The translations under genes and the position numbers were made by a program. A stretch of DNA of 64,000 nucleotides from Mycolicibacterium sphagni (GTDB taxonomy: Bacteria; Actinomycetota; Actinomycetes; Mycobacteriales; Mycobacteriaceae): NCBI RefSeq assembly GCF_002250655.1, contig NZ_NOZR01000031.1, positions 1 to 64,000 of the forward strand, read 5' to 3'. Positions 62,087 through 64,000 of the stretch are shown here, one piece after another; positions within the stretch are counted from its first letter, which is position 1; each line of letters begins with the position of its first letter. The notes below the pieces were generated by a model. It saw only the letters and a program-made list of their open reading frames with translations, was not told the origin of the DNA and searched no databases.

Positions 62087-64000
62087 GTGGCTGATCGCCG
62101 CTCGCTGGACCGTCGGATACCACTGCGCAGAATTCTGCCGGTTACGCATGCAGTCGTCGCAGGTGCGGCGTTGACCGGCGGCATCGCCGCCGTGATCGGC
62201 GCCGCGTCGACAGAGCCTGCCAAACCCGCGGTGCAACTGACGTCGATCGAGTTCGCGTTCGTCCCGCATAGCCCTGCGGCCACCACCGACGACGACATCT
62301 GGCTGCTCGAGCACAACGCGAAGGCATCGGCCACCTCCGACTCCCGGCCCCTGGCCCTGGCCGCGGCGGCAGGCACCATGCCGCCCATCGTCGGGCCCGG
62401 CGGGTGGCTGATCGGCAATGGGCTCGACGCACCGGCCGACTGCACCGGCAGCGCTTGCAACGGCGGCAACGGCGGCCTGCTGTGGGGCAATGGCGGCAAC
62501 GGCGCCAACGGCGGCAATGGCGGCAACGCCGGCCTGTTCTTCGGTAACGGTGGTGACGGCGGCGAAGGAACCGCGACGAAAGCCGGTGGCAACGGCGGTC
62601 ACGGCGGCCTGTTGTTGGGCAATGGCGGCGACGGCGGAGACGGCGCGGCGGCGGTGTACGACGCCGCCGGAAACCGGACGTCGACGGCCACCAAGGGCGG
62701 AAATGGTGGTAACGGCGGCGCCGTCCTGGGCAATGGCGGCAATGGCGGCACCGGCGGCACTGACTACAACACCGGCCAAACAGTCGTCGGCGCCACGGGG
62801 GCGATGGGCGGCAGGGGCGGAAATGGTGGCTGGGTCAGCGGCGATGGCGGTGATGGCGGCAAGGGCGGCGACGCGCACGACAGCTTCTCCGGTCAGGCCA
62901 TTGGCGGCGCCGGCGGCAACGGCGGATCGACCACCATCGGCGTCGCCGGCAGCGGCGGGACCGGGGGCACCGGCGATGCGGTCAACGGCGTCGGCACGGG
63001 AGGCACGGGCGGAGAAGGCGGATCATCCGTGACCGCTGGCGGGGCCGGCGGCAACGGCGGCGCTGGTACGTCCCAACAAGGCGGATCCTTCGGCGGCAAA
63101 GCCGGCATGGGAGGTCAAGGCCTCTTCGGCCCGGGCGGGACTGGCGGTGGAGGCGGCAATGCCAATACCGACGCGCAGACGGCCACCGCCGGCGATGGCG
63201 GCGATGGCGGCGCCTCGTTGCTCGGCCGCGGCGGCACCGGCGGCACCGGCGGCAATAGCGTTTCCCAGGAGTGGTCCTCCTATGGCGGCAAGGGCGGCGC
63301 GGGAGGAGCGTCGACCCTCAGCGCCGGCGGTACCGGCGGCAACGGCGGAACCGCCGACTCGACAAGCACCTTCACATCAGCGACCGTCGTCGGAGGCGCC
63401 GGCGGCGGCGGCGGTAGCACCGACGTCGGTACGGCAGGGCGCGGAGGTGACGGCGGCGCTGCCACATCCACGCAGTCGTCGTCCTGGGGCGGCAACGGTG
63501 GCAACGGGGGTATGTCCATGATCGGCAATGGCGGCGGTGGAGGCGAAGGGGGCACCGCCAGTTCCTCGAGCACCGATCCGAATGCCTTCGCATCTGGCGG
63601 CGTAGGCGGTCAGGGCGGCTACACCAATGTCGGTACCGGCGGAAACGGCGGAAACGGCGGCGGGACGACGGGAACGAATGCCGGCGGCACCGCCGGCGGT
63701 CGGGGCGGCGACGCTGGGGGCGCAATCGTCGGCACCGGCGGAAACGGCGGAAGCGGCGGAAACGGCACCTCCGAAAATGGCGTCGCGAAAGGCGGAAACG
63801 GCGGAAGCGGCGGTAACAACGTGGCAGGCCCGACCACCATCCTCGGCACCGGGGGCCGCGGCGGCAACGGGGGCGACGCGACAGCCAGCGGCACCTACTC
63901 CGCGACCGGCGGCACCGCCGCGGCGGGAGGTCAGGGCGGCGCGATCCTCGGTACCGGCGGTCGCGGCGGCAACGGTGGGTCCGCAACCGCGAAGGGCAAC
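62087..64000 (+). CDS. PGRS-repeat protein without a PE domain (partial, runs off the end)
   Basis: An open frame of 638 codons starts at GTG 62087 (VADRRSLDRRIPLRR) after GGGGGGGAAC and has no stop before the window end. Residues ~13-40 look like a signal or membrane segment (ILPVTHAVVAGAALTGGIAA). From about residue 103 the sequence is dense GGNGG/GGxGG repeats (for example GNGGNGANGGNGGNAG), interrupted by a few longer spacers, as in PE_PGRS proteins. The expected N-terminal PE domain is missing. Probably a cell-wall protein; function unknown. Minus-strand frames here are shadows. Confidence 0.8.
   Translation, partial: MADRRSLDRRIPLRRILPVTHAVVAGAALTGGIAAVIGAASTEPAKPAVQLTSIEFAFVPHSPAATTDDDIWLLEHNAKASATSDSRPLALAAAAGTMPPIVGPGGWLIGNGLDAPADCTGSACNGGNGGLLWGNGGNGANGGNGGNAGLFFGNGGDGGEGTATKAGGNGGHGGLLLGNGGDGGDGAAAVYDAAGNRTSTATKGGNGGNGGAVLGNGGNGGTGGTDYNTGQTVVGATGAMGGRGGNGGWVSGDGGDGGKGGDAHDSFSGQAIGGAGGNGGSTTIGVAGSGGTGGTGDAVNGVGTGGTGGEGGSSVTAGGAGGNGGAGTSQQGGSFGGKAGMGGQGLFGPGGTGGGGGNANTDAQTATAGDGGDGGASLLGRGGTGGTGGNSVSQEWSSYGGKGGAGGASTLSAGGTGGNGGTADSTSTFTSATVVGGAGGGGGSTDVGTAGRGGDGGAATSTQSSSWGGNGGNGGMSMIGNGGGGGEGGTASSSSTDPNAFASGGVGGQGGYTNVGTGGNGGNGGGTTGTNAGGTAGGRGGDAGGAIVGTGGNGGSGGNGTSENGVAKGGNGGSGGNNVAGPTTILGTGGRGGNGGDATASGTYSATGGTAAAGGQGGAILGTGGRGGNGGSATAKGN

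Noticed and set aside
62012..63986. Minus-strand Pro/Arg-rich open frames and the plus-strand Ala-rich frame in the PGRS region
   Set aside because: GC-rich Gly-codon repeats create long open frames in other phases. The Gly-rich frame from 62087 is the real one.

Overview
The window looks like chromosomal DNA of a fast-growing mycobacterium (Mycolicibacterium type). It is GC-rich, uses GTG/TTG starts and -C/-G wobble codons, and carries the order rpfE, mobA, korB, korA ... clpX, mmuM, clpP2, clpP1, tig that matches the M. tuberculosis Rv2450c-Rv2462c block. It also carries mycobacterial F420/deazaflavin-type and PGRS-repeat proteins. No insertion sequences, phage genes or CRISPR arrays are visible. 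The first ~104 bases are an almost pure C tract, probably a contig-end sequencing artefact.

Layout. (1) 0.1-4.9 kb, minus strand: the resuscitation factor rpfE, then korA-korB-mobA (2-oxoglutarate:ferredoxin oxidoreductase and molybdopterin guanylyltransferase). (2) 5.2-25.6 kb, inositol/sugar catabolism. A LacI regulator and PfkB kinase diverge from an operon of a PhyH-type dioxygenase, two Gfo/Idh/MocA oxidoreductases and an IolE-like protein. Next come an inositol/ribose-type ABC importer, a hydroxypyruvate-isomerase-like protein and a GntR (IolR-like) regulator. The main operon is iolC-aldolase-iolB-iolD-iolE-iolG-iolH plus a short-chain dehydrogenase. A shared ~25-bp operator lies in front of both iolC and the transporter. 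(3) 25.7-33.1 kb: a type III glutamine synthetase, a secreted hypothetical protein, and a LysR regulator divergent from formate-dehydrogenase-like fdhF and fdhD.

(4) 33.1-47.1 kb: a catabolic island whose pathway I do not recognise. It has a 3-oxoadipate-type CoA-transferase pair, an APC amino-acid permease, an IclR regulator, a two-domain VOC dioxygenase, a short-chain dehydrogenase, a lambda-crystallin-type 3-hydroxyacid dehydrogenase, a split glycine-decarboxylase-like pair (GcvPA/GcvPB) without GcvH or GcvT, an AcoX/NAD-kinase-like protein, a class III aminotransferase and an aldehyde dehydrogenase. Three of its promoter regions share a GCTTA-centred motif, which suggests one IclR regulon. 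This is the best candidate in the window for an undescribed system: uptake, transamination, oxidation, and decarboxylation or CoA activation of an unknown amino or hydroxy acid.

(5) 47.1-53 kb: the core Clp protease/trigger-factor block (clpX, clpP2-clpP1, tig), mmuM, tRNA-Pro(TGG) and tRNA-Gly(TCC). (6) 53-64 kb: accessory envelope and secreted proteins (ABC exporter, DoxX-like protein, secreted proteins, an alpha/beta-hydrolase-like protein without a nucleophile serine, a flavin amine oxidase, a lipoprotein with an S53-propeptide-like domain, and a PGRS-repeat protein without a PE domain that runs off the window end). Three short tandem duplications sit at gene starts or junctions in this last region.
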